This document shows positions 33,916 to 41,956 of a DNA stretch of 62,122 nucleotides, piece by piece. The notes under the pieces are model-generated. The model was not told the origin of the DNA and ran no database searches. It worked only from the letters and a program-made list of their open reading frames with translations. This stretch comes from an uncultured Oscillospiraceae bacterium (GTDB taxonomy: Bacteria > Bacillota > Clostridia > Oscillospirales > Oscillospiraceae). The stretch is taken from assembly GCA_910577525.1 (NCBI GenBank), contig CAJTLI010000015.1, forward strand, positions 1 to 62,122, read 5' to 3'. The position numbers and the translations under genes were made by a program. Each line of letters begins with the position of its first letter. The first letter of the stretch is position 1.

Positions 33916-34460
33916 CAAAAGCAAAATCCAGCGTGATGACCGATTTCGGGGCCCCCATCCTGGTGCTGGTGCTGATCTGCGCCATCATGAGCGGCCTGCT
34001 GGCCTTCACCAACAGCGTCACCGACCCCATCATCAAAAAAGCGGAGGAAGAGGCCAAGAAGGCCGCCCGGATCGAGGTTCTGCCCGGGGCGGACGACTTC
34101 CTCCAGGTGGAGCAGGCCGGCCTGCCTGACGCCGTCACCGAGGTCTATCAGGCCACCAACGACGCGGGCTACACCTTCTCTATCGTGGCCCAGGGCTACG
34201 GCGGCAGGAACACCCTGAAAATGGCCGTGGGCATCGGCATGGACGGCAAGCTCACCGGCGTCAAGGTGCTCGACCACAAGGAGACCCAGGGCCTGGGCTC
34301 CAAGATCACCACCGATGAGAAGTTCTATGGACAGTTCCCCGGACTGGACGCCGCCGGGGCCGCCGGGGCCGACACCATCTCCGGCGCGACCTTCTCCTCC
34401 AACTACTACAAGGATGCCATCGCCGCCGCGTTCGCCGCGTTCGAGCTGGTGCGCGGCTGA
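33912..34460 (+). CDS. rnfG: Rnf complex subunit RnfG
   Basis: 182 residues. One N-terminal span (about 12-32), then an FMN-binding domain facing outside. The flavinylation motif SGATFSSN holds the Thr to which FMN is attached by a phosphoester bond. Ahead of it comes LDHKETQGLGSKI, typical of the family. ATG at 33912 overlaps the rnfD stop. An FMN transferase (ApbE) would be needed but is not encoded in this window. Confidence 0.94.
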   Translation: MTKAKSSVMTDFGAPILVLVLICAIMSGLLAFTNSVTDPIIKKAEEEAKKAARIEVLPGADDFLQVEQAGLPDAVTEVYQATNDAGYTFSIVAQGYGGRNTLKMAVGIGMDGKLTGVKVLDHKETQGLGSKITTDEKFYGQFPGLDAAGAAGADTISGATFSSNYYKDAIAAAFAAFELVRG

Positions 34461-34473
34461 GGAAGGGAGGCAC

Positions 34474-35172
34474 ATGGATATGAACAATAACAAGCTGAAA
34501 ATCCTGACCAACGGCATCATCAAGGAGAACCCCATCCTGGTGCTGATCCTGGGCACCTGCCCCTTCCTGGCGGTCACCACCCAGGCGTCCAATGCCATCG
34601 GCATGGGCGCGGCGGTCACCTTCGTGCTGCTGTGCTCCAACGTGATGATCTCCCTGCTGCGGAAGGTCATCTCCGACAAGGTGCGCATCCCCTGCTACAT
34701 CGTGGTCATCGCCTCCTTCGTCACCCTGGTGCAGATGATCGTCAAGGCCTTCGCCCAGGACCTGGACAAGGCGCTGGGCATTTATCTGCCCCTGATCGTG
34801 GTCAACTGCATCATCCTGGGCCGAGCGGAGATGTTCGCCAACAAGAACAACCCCCTGGACTCCGCCCTGGACGCCATCGGCATGGGGGTGGGCTACACCC
34901 TGGCCATGCTGGCCATGGCCTCCATCCGGGAGATCTTCGGCGCGGGCACCTGGTTCGGCCTGCCCATCCCCGTGCTGGCGGAGAACAACATCTCCATCAT
35001 GACCATGGCCCCCGGCGGCTTCGCCATCTTCGGCATTTTGATCGCCATCATCAACAAGGCCAGCAACGGCAAGGCCATCAAGAAAAAGGACTTCAGCTGT
35101 GAGGGCTGCCCCAGCGCCGCCGCGTGCAACGGGCAGAACTGCGCTGAGAAGAGGGAGGCTGCCGCGAAATGA
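34474..35172 (+). CDS. rnfE: Rnf complex subunit RnfE
   Basis: 232 residues, about six spans. Contains the RnfA/RnfE signature LILGTCPFLAVTT and the half-membrane repeat IVVNCIILGRAEMFA. ATG at 34474 lies just after GGAAGGGAGG; the next ATG two codons on is also possible. The C-terminus carries four cysteines (CEGC, CNGQNC), more than I expect for RnfE, which could bind metal. The stop overlaps rnfA. RnfE and RnfA together hold the membrane [2Fe-2S] site in the core of the ion pump. Confidence 0.93.
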   Translation: MDMNNNKLKILTNGIIKENPILVLILGTCPFLAVTTQASNAIGMGAAVTFVLLCSNVMISLLRKVISDKVRIPCYIVVIASFVTLVQMIVKAFAQDLDKALGIYLPLIVVNCIILGRAEMFANKNNPLDSALDAIGMGVGYTLAMLAMASIREIFGAGTWFGLPIPVLAENNISIMTMAPGGFAIFGILIAIINKASNGKAIKKKDFSCEGCPSAAACNGQNCAEKREAAAK

Positions 35173-35795
35173 GCGAAGTCATGAAGAATTATGCCGCCAT
35201 CGTCCTGGCGGCCATCCTGGTGAACAACTACGTGCTGAGCCAGTTTTTGGGCATCTGCCCCTTCCTGGGGGTGTCCAAGAAGCTGGACCAGGCCGCCGGC
35301 ATGAGCGTGGCCGTCATCTTCGTGATGCTGCTGGCCACCGCCGTCACCTACCCCATCCAGTTCTTTGTGCTCAACGAGCTGGACCTGGCCTATCTCCAGA
35401 CCATCGTGTTCATCCTGGTCATCGCCGCCCTGGTGCAGCTGGTGGAGATCATCCTGAAAAAGTACATCCCCGCCCTCCACGCCTCCCTGGGCGTGTATCT
35501 GCCCCTCATCACCACCAACTGCGCGGTGCTGGGCGTGTGCATCAGCAACATCGACAACTACCTGCTGACAAAGGACTTCGGCCCCGGCTTCGCCCAGGCC
35601 ATGTTCAACTCCCTGGGCTCCGGTCTGGGCTTCCTGCTGGCCATGGTGCTGTTCTCCGGCGTCCGCAGCCGGGTGGACAAGTGCAAGTGCCCCGAGTGCT
35701 TCAAGGGAATGCCCATCACCCTGATCTCCGCGGCCATCGTGTCCGTGTCCTTCATGGGCTTCGCGGGCGTTGTGGATAAACTGCTGGGCGGTTAA
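35169..35795 (+). CDS. rnfA: Rnf complex subunit RnfA
   Basis: 208 residues, about six spans, homologous to RnfE with inverted topology. Signature FLGICPFLGVSKK and LITTNCAVLGVCI; the Cys residues in CPF and NCA correspond to the membrane [2Fe-2S] ligands. Overlaps rnfE by four bases and precedes rnfB by 13 bases. The C-terminus has CKCPECFKG, a small Cys cluster near the predicted cytosolic loop. Confidence 0.94.
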   Translation: MSEVMKNYAAIVLAAILVNNYVLSQFLGICPFLGVSKKLDQAAGMSVAVIFVMLLATAVTYPIQFFVLNELDLAYLQTIVFILVIAALVQLVEIILKKYIPALHASLGVYLPLITTNCAVLGVCISNIDNYLLTKDFGPGFAQAMFNSLGSGLGFLLAMVLFSGVRSRVDKCKCPECFKGMPITLISAAIVSVSFMGFAGVVDKLLGG

Positions 35796-35808
35796 GGAGG
35801 AGAAGCAT

Positions 35809-36630
35809 ATGGATCCAATCGTAATTGCTGTTCTGGTCGTGGGCGTCATCGGCCTGCTGTGCGCCGTCATGCTGACCATCGCCTCCAAGTTCATGGCCGT
35901 GGAGGTGGACGAGCGCATCCCCATGGTGCGGGAGTGCCTGCCCGGCGCCAACTGCGGCGCCTGCGGCTTCGCCGGGTGCGACGGCTACGCCGCCGCCCTG
36001 GTGGAGGACGCCGACCTGTCCGTGTCCCTGTGCGTCCCCGGCGGGGCCACCGCCGCCGCCAGCATCGGCAAGGTGCTGGGCCGTGAGGCCGGGGACGTGG
36101 CGAAACAAGTCGCCGAGGTCCGCTGCTCCGGCACCTGCGAGGCCACCTCCGTCAAGATGGATTACAAGGGCCTGGAGAGCTGCGCCGCCGCCAAGCTGCT
36201 GTTCGGCGGCACCGGCAAGTGCGTCTACGGCTGCATCGGCCTGGGGGACTGCGCCCAGGTGTGCCCCGTGGGGGCCATCCACATCAATGGCGGGCTGGCC
36301 CGGGTGGACACCGCCGCCTGCATCGGCTGCGGCCTGTGCGCCAAGACCTGCCCCAACCACGTCATCGCCATCCGGCCCGCCGACGCCCACATGGTGGTGG
36401 ACTGCAACAGCCATCAGAAGGGCGCGGGCACCCGCAAGAGCTGCTCCGCGGGTTGTATCGGCTGCAAGCTGTGCGAGAAGAACTGCCACACCGGGGCCAT
36501 CACCGTCACCGACAACCTGGCGAGCATCGACTACGCCAAGTGCGACGGCTGCGGCAAGTGCATCGAGGTGTGCAAGGCTGGATGCCTCGTCGCCTTGAAC
36601 ATCACCAAGGCGGAAATTGTGAACAGCTGA
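35809..36630 (+). CDS. rnfB: Rnf complex subunit RnfB (ferredoxin-type)
   Basis: 273 residues. One N-terminal span (about 5-25), then a CGACGFAGCDGYA domain for a [4Fe-4S] cluster. After it come several ferredoxin-like motifs: CVYGCIGLGDCAQVCP, CIGCGLCAKTCP, CIGCKLCEKNC and CDGCGKCIEVCKAGC. RnfB is the entry point for electrons from reduced ferredoxin. ATG at 35809 has AAGGAGGAG upstream. It is the last of the six rnf genes. A GC-rich hairpin follows. Confidence 0.95.
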   Translation: MDPIVIAVLVVGVIGLLCAVMLTIASKFMAVEVDERIPMVRECLPGANCGACGFAGCDGYAAALVEDADLSVSLCVPGGATAAASIGKVLGREAGDVAKQVAEVRCSGTCEATSVKMDYKGLESCAAAKLLFGGTGKCVYGCIGLGDCAQVCPVGAIHINGGLARVDTAACIGCGLCAKTCPNHVIAIRPADAHMVVDCNSHQKGAGTRKSCSAGCIGCKLCEKNCHTGAITVTDNLASIDYAKCDGCGKCIEVCKAGCLVALNITKAEIVNS

Positions 36631-36639
36631 TAAGATCGT

Positions 36640-36684
36640 AAAAAACGCCAACGGGGGAGCGGCCATACGGCCCTCCCCTCGTTG
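36640..36684 (-). terminator. Large hairpin after rnfB with U-tract only on the minus strand
   Basis: Arms CAACG-GGGAG-GGCC and GGCC-CTCCC-CGTTG (about 36649-36684) around a short loop. In plus-strand RNA no U-tract follows, so rnf transcripts may read through; on the minus strand it is followed by six T. No minus-strand gene ends here, so it may block antisense transcription or stabilise the rnf mRNA 3' end. Confidence 0.5.
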
Positions 36685-36705
36685 CGGTCTGGAGGACAAG
36701 ACCCC

Positions 36706-37086
36706 TTGAACTGGCTGAAATCCCACAAAAACGACCTGCTTCTCACCGCCGCCCTGCTGGTGCTGGGGGGCGCCCTGGCCCTGTTCCTCTTCGCCACCCG
36801 GCGGGACGGGGGGACGGTCCGGGTCCAGGTGGACGGGTGTACGGAGCTGGAGCTGCCCTTGGGCGAGGACGCCCGAATTCTGCTGGGGGAGGGGGGAGAG
36901 TTCACCAACCTCCTGGTCATTGAAAACGGCGCGGCCCGAATCGTGGAGGCGAACTGCCCCGATCAGATCTGCGTGAACCACGGGGCCATCCGCTACGAGG
37001 GGGAGTCCATCGTCTGCCTGCCCCACCGGCTGGTGGTGTCCGTGGAGGGCGGCGGTGAAAATCCCGTGGACGGGACGGCAAGATGA
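36706..37086 (+). CDS. NusG domain II-containing membrane-anchored protein
   Basis: 126 residues. One N-terminal span (about 10-32), then a NusG-II-type beta domain with VEANCPDQICVNHGAI and IVCLPHRLVV, a conserved Cys pair. TTG at 36706 is chosen because GGAGG lies about 10 bases upstream. The family often sits with rnf genes, ApbE and Gx-type membrane proteins in Clostridia, which suggests a role in Rnf assembly or extracytoplasmic redox maturation, but no function is proven. Confidence 0.82.
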   Translation: MNWLKSHKNDLLLTAALLVLGGALALFLFATRRDGGTVRVQVDGCTELELPLGEDARILLGEGGEFTNLLVIENGAARIVEANCPDQICVNHGAIRYEGESIVCLPHRLVVSVEGGGENPVDGTAR

Positions 37087-37096
37087 GGGGGACGGG

Positions 37097-37585
37097 ATGA
37101 AACCGGAAAAAGTGGCCCAGTATGGGCTGTTGACCGCCCTGGCCCTGGCGCTGTCCTGGGTGGAGTCCCTCCTGCCGCCCCTGGGCGTGCCGGGGGTGAA
37201 GCTGGGCCTGCCCAACCTGGCCATCGTGTTCGCCCTGTACCGGCTGGGGTTCAAGGACGCCTGGGCCATCTCCCTGGCGCGGGTGGTTCTGGTGACGCTG
37301 CTGTTCGGCAACGGGGCGGCGCTGGCCTACAGCGTGGCGGGAGCGGCGCTGAGCCTTGGCCTCATGGGACTGCTGAAAAAGACGGGGAAATTTTCCTCTG
37401 TGGGGGTCAGCGTGGCGGGGGGCGTGGCCCACAACGGGGGGCAGATTCTGGTAGCCATGGCCCTGCTGGAGACGGCGAGGCTGGCCTGGTATCTGCCGGT
37501 GCTGTGGGTAAGCGGCACCGTGGCCGGGGTGCTCATCGGCATCGTGGCCGGAGTATTGGTAAAGCGCGTTCCAGAAATAAAATGA
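37097..37585 (+). CDS. Gx transporter / heptaprenyl diphosphate synthase component I-like membrane protein
   Basis: 162 residues, about five spans. Typical family sequence: LTALALALSWVESLLPP, VPGVKLGLPNLAIVFALY, and GGVAHNGGQI. Annotated in relatives as Gx transporter family or as heptaprenyl diphosphate synthase subunit I, although it looks like an S-component-type transporter rather than an enzyme. It starts 10 bases after the NusG-II gene, in the usual post-rnf arrangement. Confidence 0.85.
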   Translation: MKPEKVAQYGLLTALALALSWVESLLPPLGVPGVKLGLPNLAIVFALYRLGFKDAWAISLARVVLVTLLFGNGAALAYSVAGAALSLGLMGLLKKTGKFSSVGVSVAGGVAHNGGQILVAMALLETARLAWYLPVLWVSGTVAGVLIGIVAGVLVKRVPEIK

Positions 37586-37595
37586 GGTGATTGAG

Positions 37596-37796
37596 ATGAC
37601 GAAGAAAATGAAGAAAAGTACGGTCAATTTGATGTGGGCCATTTTCTTTGGAGCTGGTGCGCTGACATGGCTTCCCAATCCGTCAGCGGCCATTATGGAC
37701 TTGCCGGGGATGATCTTTTCTCCCCTCTGTGCCGCCGCCTGTGCTGGGCAGCTGCTTCTGTGTTTCAAAAACCGTAAAAATGAGGGTGAAAAATAA
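37596..37796 (+). CDS. Small two-span membrane protein, unknown
   Basis: 66 residues beginning MTKKMKKSTVNL, with hydrophobic stretches at about 11-24 and 35-54 and a charged tail. GAGGTG lies 8 bases before the ATG. Lower GC than its neighbours (for example AAGAAAATGAAGAAAAGTACG), which may mean a recent or poorly adapted gene. No family recognised. Confidence 0.55.
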   Translation: MTKKMKKSTVNLMWAIFFGAGALTWLPNPSAAIMDLPGMIFSPLCAAACAGQLLLCFKNRKNEGEK

Positions 37797-37809
37797 GGAG
37801 GTCCTACCC

Positions 37810-38472
37810 ATGAATTTGAACACAACCGGGCTGTTTGACCTGAGCCGCACCCTGGCCGGGGAGTATCTGGCCCGATTCGAATACCCCTGGCAGGCCCTGG
37901 ACGGCATCAAGGAGCTGATCCTGCGCCTGGGCCCGGCGCTGGGGGAGGAGTACGAGGAGCTGGGGGCCGGGATCTGGGTGCACCAGACCGCTCAGATCGC
38001 CCACTCCGCTTTTTTGGGCGCGCCCTGCATCATCGGCCCAAACACCGAAGTGCGCCACTGCGCCTTTATCCGGGGCTCCGCCCTGGTGGGGGCAAACTGC
38101 GTGGTGGGCAACTCCGTCGAATTGAAGAACGTGATTTTGTTTGACAGCGTCCAGACCCCCCACTATAATTACGTGGGCGACTCCATTCTGGGCTATAAGA
38201 GCCACATGGGGGCGGGGTCCATCACCTCCAACGTGAAGTCCGACAAAACTCTCGTAGCGGTCAAAAACGAGGGCGAAAAAATTGAGACGGGCCGGAAGAA
38301 GTTTGGGGCCGTCCTGGGGGACTTCGTGGAGGTGGGCTGCAACAGCGTGCTCAACCCGGGCACGGTGGTGGGCCCCCGCAGCAATATCTACCCCCTGTCC
38401 TGCGTCCGGGGCGCGGTCCCGGCGGACAGCATCTATAAGACGGGCGGCGTTATCGTCAAAAAGGAGAAATGA
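37810..38472 (+). CDS. Left-handed beta-helix acyltransferase (GlmU C-terminal-like)
   Basis: 220 residues. The hexapeptide repeats are evident (IWVHQTAQIAHSAFLGAPCIIGPNTEVRHCAFIRG region and LVGANCVVGNSVELKNV), followed by HYNYVGDSILGYKSHMGAGS, the acetyl-CoA-site-like segment of GlmU. There is no nucleotidyltransferase domain, so it matches only the acetyltransferase half of GlmU. It is four bases from glmM, which makes glucosamine-1-phosphate, the substrate of the GlmU acetyltransferase. It is thus a likely split enzyme for UDP-GlcNAc synthesis. Confidence 0.85.
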   Translation: MNLNTTGLFDLSRTLAGEYLARFEYPWQALDGIKELILRLGPALGEEYEELGAGIWVHQTAQIAHSAFLGAPCIIGPNTEVRHCAFIRGSALVGANCVVGNSVELKNVILFDSVQTPHYNYVGDSILGYKSHMGAGSITSNVKSDKTLVAVKNEGEKIETGRKKFGAVLGDFVEVGCNSVLNPGTVVGPRSNIYPLSCVRGAVPADSIYKTGGVIVKKEK

Positions 38473-38475
38473 ACC

Positions 38476-39843
38476 ATGGGTAAATATTTCGGCACCGACG
38501 GGTTTCGGGGCAAGGCCAACGTGGAGCTCACCGCCGACCACGCCTATCAGGTGGGCCGGTTTTTGGGCTGGTACTACGGCCGGGAGCGAAAGGCCCGCAT
38601 CGTGGTGGGCAAGGACACCCGGCGGTCCAGCTATGTGCTGGAGTACGCCATCAGCGCGGGCATGGCCGCCTCCGGCGCGGACGTGTACCTGCTCCACGTC
38701 ACCACCACCCCCTCCGTGTCCTACGTCACCCGGACGGACGGCTTTGACTGCGGCGTGATGATCTCCGCCTCCCACAACCCCTACTATGACAACGGCGTCA
38801 AGCTGCTCAACCGGGAGGGGGAGAAGATGGACGAGGCCACCATCCGGCTGGTGGAGGACTACCTGGACGGCTGCCTGGAGGTGGACGGCCAGCCCGTTCC
38901 CAAACTGCCCTTCGCCGCCAACGAGGCGGTGGGCAGCATCGTGGACCACGCCGCCGGGCGCAACCGCTACATGGGCTATCTGATCTCCCTGGCGGTGTAC
39001 TCCTTCCGGGGAAAGAAAATCGCCCTGGACTGCGCCAACGGCTCCGCCTGGTCCATTGCCCCCAACGTGTTCCGCTCCCTGGGGGCGGACGTGCACGTCA
39101 TCAACGACCGGCCCGACGGGCTGAACATCAACCTGGACGCTGGGTCCACCCACATCGACGGGCTGCGGAAATTTGTGGTGGAGCGGGGCTGCGACGCGGG
39201 CTTCGCCTTCGACGGGGACGCGGACCGCTGCCTGGCGGTGGACGAGAAGGGGAACCTGGTGGACGGCGACCAGATCATGTACCTGTACAGCGTGTACATG
39301 AAGGAGCGGGGCAAGCTGCTGACCAACACGGTAGTCACCACCGTCATGTCCAACTTCGGGCTGTACAAGGCCCTGGACAAGGCCGGGGTGGGCTACGCCA
39401 AAACCGCCGTGGGGGACAAATACGTCTATGAGGAGATGGTCCACGGCGGGCACCGCCTGGGCGGCGAGCAGTCGGGCCACATCATCTTCTCCAAATACGC
39501 CCGGACGGGGGACGGCATTCTCACCGCGCTGAAGATCATGGAGGTCATGATGGCCAAGAAGGAGGCGCTGAGCCGCCTGGCCGAGCCGGTGACGATTTAT
39601 CCCCAGGTGCTCATCAACGTGCGGGTGAAGGACAAAAAGACGGCTCAGGACGACCCGGAGGTTCAGGCGGCGGTGAAGGCCGTGGCGGCTGAGCTGGGGG
39701 ACACGGGCCGTATCCTGGTCCGGGAGTCGGGCACCGAGCCGGTGGTCCGGGTCATGGTGGAGGCGCCCGAAAAGGGTCAGTGCCGGGAGCTGGCCCAGCG
39801 GGTGGTAGATGTGATTGTGGAACAAGGACATAAAGCGGAATAA
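38476..39843 (+). CDS. glmM: Phosphoglucosamine mutase GlmM
   Basis: 455 residues, normal length. Converts glucosamine-6-phosphate to glucosamine-1-phosphate for cell-wall precursors. FGTDGFRG start, phosphoserine loop ISASHNPYYDNG, metal loop FDGDADRC, sugar loop GGEQSGH and phosphate-binding RESGTEPVVRVM are all present. It follows the beta-helix acyltransferase and ends at a strong terminator. Confidence 0.95.
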   Translation: MGKYFGTDGFRGKANVELTADHAYQVGRFLGWYYGRERKARIVVGKDTRRSSYVLEYAISAGMAASGADVYLLHVTTTPSVSYVTRTDGFDCGVMISASHNPYYDNGVKLLNREGEKMDEATIRLVEDYLDGCLEVDGQPVPKLPFAANEAVGSIVDHAAGRNRYMGYLISLAVYSFRGKKIALDCANGSAWSIAPNVFRSLGADVHVINDRPDGLNINLDAGSTHIDGLRKFVVERGCDAGFAFDGDADRCLAVDEKGNLVDGDQIMYLYSVYMKERGKLLTNTVVTTVMSNFGLYKALDKAGVGYAKTAVGDKYVYEEMVHGGHRLGGEQSGHIIFSKYARTGDGILTALKIMEVMMAKKEALSRLAEPVTIYPQVLINVRVKDKKTAQDDPEVQAAVKAVAAELGDTGRILVRESGTEPVVRVMVEAPEKGQCRELAQRVVDVIVEQGHKAE

Positions 39844-39844
39844 A

Positions 39845-39880
39845 AAAGCGCCCCAGAGGGATTTCACTCTGGGGCGCTTT
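39845..39880. terminator. Bidirectional terminator between glmM and the minus-strand gene
   Basis: A 14-base stem (AAAGCGCCCCAGAG/CTCTGGGGCGCTTT) with an 8-base loop. T-runs lie on both strands, stronger (six T) on the minus strand, three bases after the small minus-strand gene. Confidence 0.9.
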
Positions 39881-39882
39881 GC

Positions 39883-40113
39883 TTATGCCAGATTTCTTAG
39901 GCATTCCTCTCCAATCTCCGCCGCCCGCTTCAAGGTGTCCGCGATGTGGCGCATATCCGGAATGGGGAGGTACTGGAACCAGCCCTCGGGCATATAGCCG
40001 TCGGAACCGGTGTACTTTTTCTCCACAGATACCTGGAACAACCCATCCCTCCGGCGGCGTATCTCGTATTTGTATTCGCCGCTGGCGGAGTATTCTTCCC
40101 GCAGGATGTCCAT
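39883..40113 (-). CDS. Small unknown protein coupled to the metallo-hydrolase gene
   Basis: 76 residues: EYKYEIRRRRDGLFQVSVEKKY, then GWFQYLPIPDMRHIADTLKRAAEIGEECL. No family recognised; the pattern resembles small alpha/beta proteins with a C-terminal helix. It starts six bases after the hydrolase stop with no Shine-Dalgarno, so translation probably depends on coupling. The following terminator supports a real transcript end here. Confidence 0.6.
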   Translation of the reverse strand: MDILREEYSASGEYKYEIRRRRDGLFQVSVEKKYTGSDGYMPEGWFQYLPIPDMRHIADTLKRAAEIGEECLRNLA

Positions 40114-40119
40114 GGGGGG

Positions 40120-41715
40120 TCAGCGGTCCCACTTGGAGATGAGGGCCCGGATCTGGTTTTCGAACTTGGCCAGGTCCTTGTTGGTGCCGCCCTTGTTGCT
40201 GGCGATGACCTCCAGCAGCTTCTGGCCCACGTCCTCCAGGCGGCGGTAGGCGGGAGAGCCGGCGGACACCGCGGCGGCCTTGGGCTCCAGGATGATGCCG
40301 GGGGCGGCGACCCGGTTGGACATCAGGTCGTAGACCTCCTCGTAATTGGGGGAGTGGGCGTCAAAGCCCAGCTCCCGCAGGGTTTCGGCGTAGTTCTCGG
40401 TGGTCTGGCTGTCGCCGTGGACCACAAACACCTGCTGGGGCTTGGGGGAGTACAGATTGATCCACCGCAGCAGGCCGTCCCGGTCGGCGTGGGAGCTCAG
40501 GCCGTGGAAGCGGACGATCTTGGCCCGGACGGCGATCTCCTCGCCGAACAGCTTGACCCGCTCCGCGCCGTCCAGAAGGCGGCGGCCCAGGGAGCCGTCC
40601 GCCTGATAGCCCACGAACAGGATGGTGCACTCGGGCCGCCACAGGTTGTGCTTCAGATGGTGGCGGATGCGGCCCGCGTCGCACATGCCGGAGGCGGAGA
40701 TGATGACCTTGGGCTGGGGGTCGATGTTCAGCAGGCGGGACTCGTCGGTGCTCTCGGTGATGTTCAGCCCGGGGAAGCGGAACAGCGCGCCCCCCCGCAG
40801 CATCTGGACCGACTCCTCGTCCAGATAGCCCCGCAGGTCGCCGGAGAAGATCTCCGTGGCCGCCCCGGCCAGGGGGGAGTCCACATAGACCTGGAAATCC
40901 GGGTCGCACTGGACCAGCCCCTGCTCCTTGATCTCCCGGATGAAATACAGAAGCTCCTGGGTGCGGCCCACGGCGAAGGAGGGGATAATCAGGTTGCCGC
41001 CCCGGGACAGGGTCTCGTCGATGACCACGGCCAGGTCGGCGGCGTAGTTGGGCTTTTCCTTCACGTTGTGGAGGCGGTCGCCGTAGGTGCTCTCCGTGAC
41101 CACGTAATCCGCCTCGGTGATGGGCTGGGGGGAGCGGATGATGGGCTGCTTGCGGTTGCCGATGTCGCCGGAGAAAACGATCTTCTTGGTGACGCCGTTC
41201 TCCGTCAGCCACATCTCCACGCAGGCGGAACCCAGCAGGTGGCCGGCGTCCACAAAGCGGAGCCTGATGCCGTCGTTCAGGTCGATTTCCTGGCCGTACT
41301 CGCAGGAGATGATGTGGCGCAGGGTCTTTTCCACATCCACCAGGGTGTACAGCGGTTCCACCATGTCCTTGCCCGCCCGCTTGTTCTTCTGGTTTTCCCA
41401 GGCGGCGTCGCTCTCCTGGATCTGGGCGGAGTCCCGCAGCATGATGGACAGCAGCTCCGCTGTCAGCCGGGTGCAGTAGATGTTGCCCGCAAAGCCCTGC
41501 TTCACCAGCAGAGGCAGGCGGCCCGAGTGGTCGATGTGGGCGTGAGTGACCACCACGTCGTCGATGTAGTTTGGGACGAAATCCAGCTCGCTGTTGTCCC
41601 GCTCGTCCTTGCCCTGCTGGAGCCCGCAGTCGACCAGCACCTTGTGCTTGTTGACCTCCACGCAGTGGCAGCTGCCTGTGACCGCCTTAGCGGCGCCGAA
41701 AAATGTAAGCTTCAT
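40120..41715 (-). CDS. Beta-CASP metallo-beta-lactamase-fold RNA/DNA hydrolase
   Basis: 531 residues. Zinc-site motifs: THAHIDHSGR (HxHxDH), AGHLLGSA, FSGDIG and, at the C-terminal side, FHGLSSHAD with VVHGD. The beta-CASP insert (YVDSPLAGAATEIF, SGMCDAGRI) places it with the YsbC/CPSF-like bacterial hydrolases, thought to act on RNA. CACGGAGG lies before the ATG. It is divergent from the c-di-GMP phosphorelay genes. Substrate is unknown. Confidence 0.9.
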   Translation of the reverse strand: MKLTFFGAAKAVTGSCHCVEVNKHKVLVDCGLQQGKDERDNSELDFVPNYIDDVVVTHAHIDHSGRLPLLVKQGFAGNIYCTRLTAELLSIMLRDSAQIQESDAAWENQKNKRAGKDMVEPLYTLVDVEKTLRHIISCEYGQEIDLNDGIRLRFVDAGHLLGSACVEMWLTENGVTKKIVFSGDIGNRKQPIIRSPQPITEADYVVTESTYGDRLHNVKEKPNYAADLAVVIDETLSRGGNLIIPSFAVGRTQELLYFIREIKEQGLVQCDPDFQVYVDSPLAGAATEIFSGDLRGYLDEESVQMLRGGALFRFPGLNITESTDESRLLNIDPQPKVIISASGMCDAGRIRHHLKHNLWRPECTILFVGYQADGSLGRRLLDGAERVKLFGEEIAVRAKIVRFHGLSSHADRDGLLRWINLYSPKPQQVFVVHGDSQTTENYAETLRELGFDAHSPNYEEVYDLMSNRVAAPGIILEPKAAAVSAGSPAYRRLEDVGQKLLEVIASNKGGTNKDLAKFENQIRALISKWDR

Positions 41716-41849
41716 CCAAAAAGCACCTCCGTGTCCTGTTGGGCATTGTATATTTTCCCTAATTGTATTGTATCTCGGATGCGGACAAATGTAAAGTGGG
41801 GCTGGATAATTTTTTCGGTGCCCTCTGCCTAAACCTGGGAAAATCCAGC

Positions 41850-41879
41850 TTGTTTTTCCCCCTTGGGTTGTGATATACT
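41850..41879 (+). promoter_or_regulatory. Promoter of the phosphorelay trio
   Basis: -35 TTGTTT (41850-41855), 18-base spacer, extended -10 TGATATACT (41871-41879). The leader of about 70 bases holds a CCGCCCGCCG/CGGCGG inverted repeat. Confidence 0.65.
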
Positions 41880-41956
41880 ATGGTATAGTGCCCGTAGTAT
41901 CTGAACCGCCCGCCGCGCAGGCGGCGGACATCGCTCGATAAAGGGAGATGCTTGCC

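Noticed and set aside
31510..33924. Minus-strand frame opposite rnfC/rnfD (804 codons)
   Set aside because: Shadow of the rnf genes: Gly/His/Asp/Val repeats with no family features.
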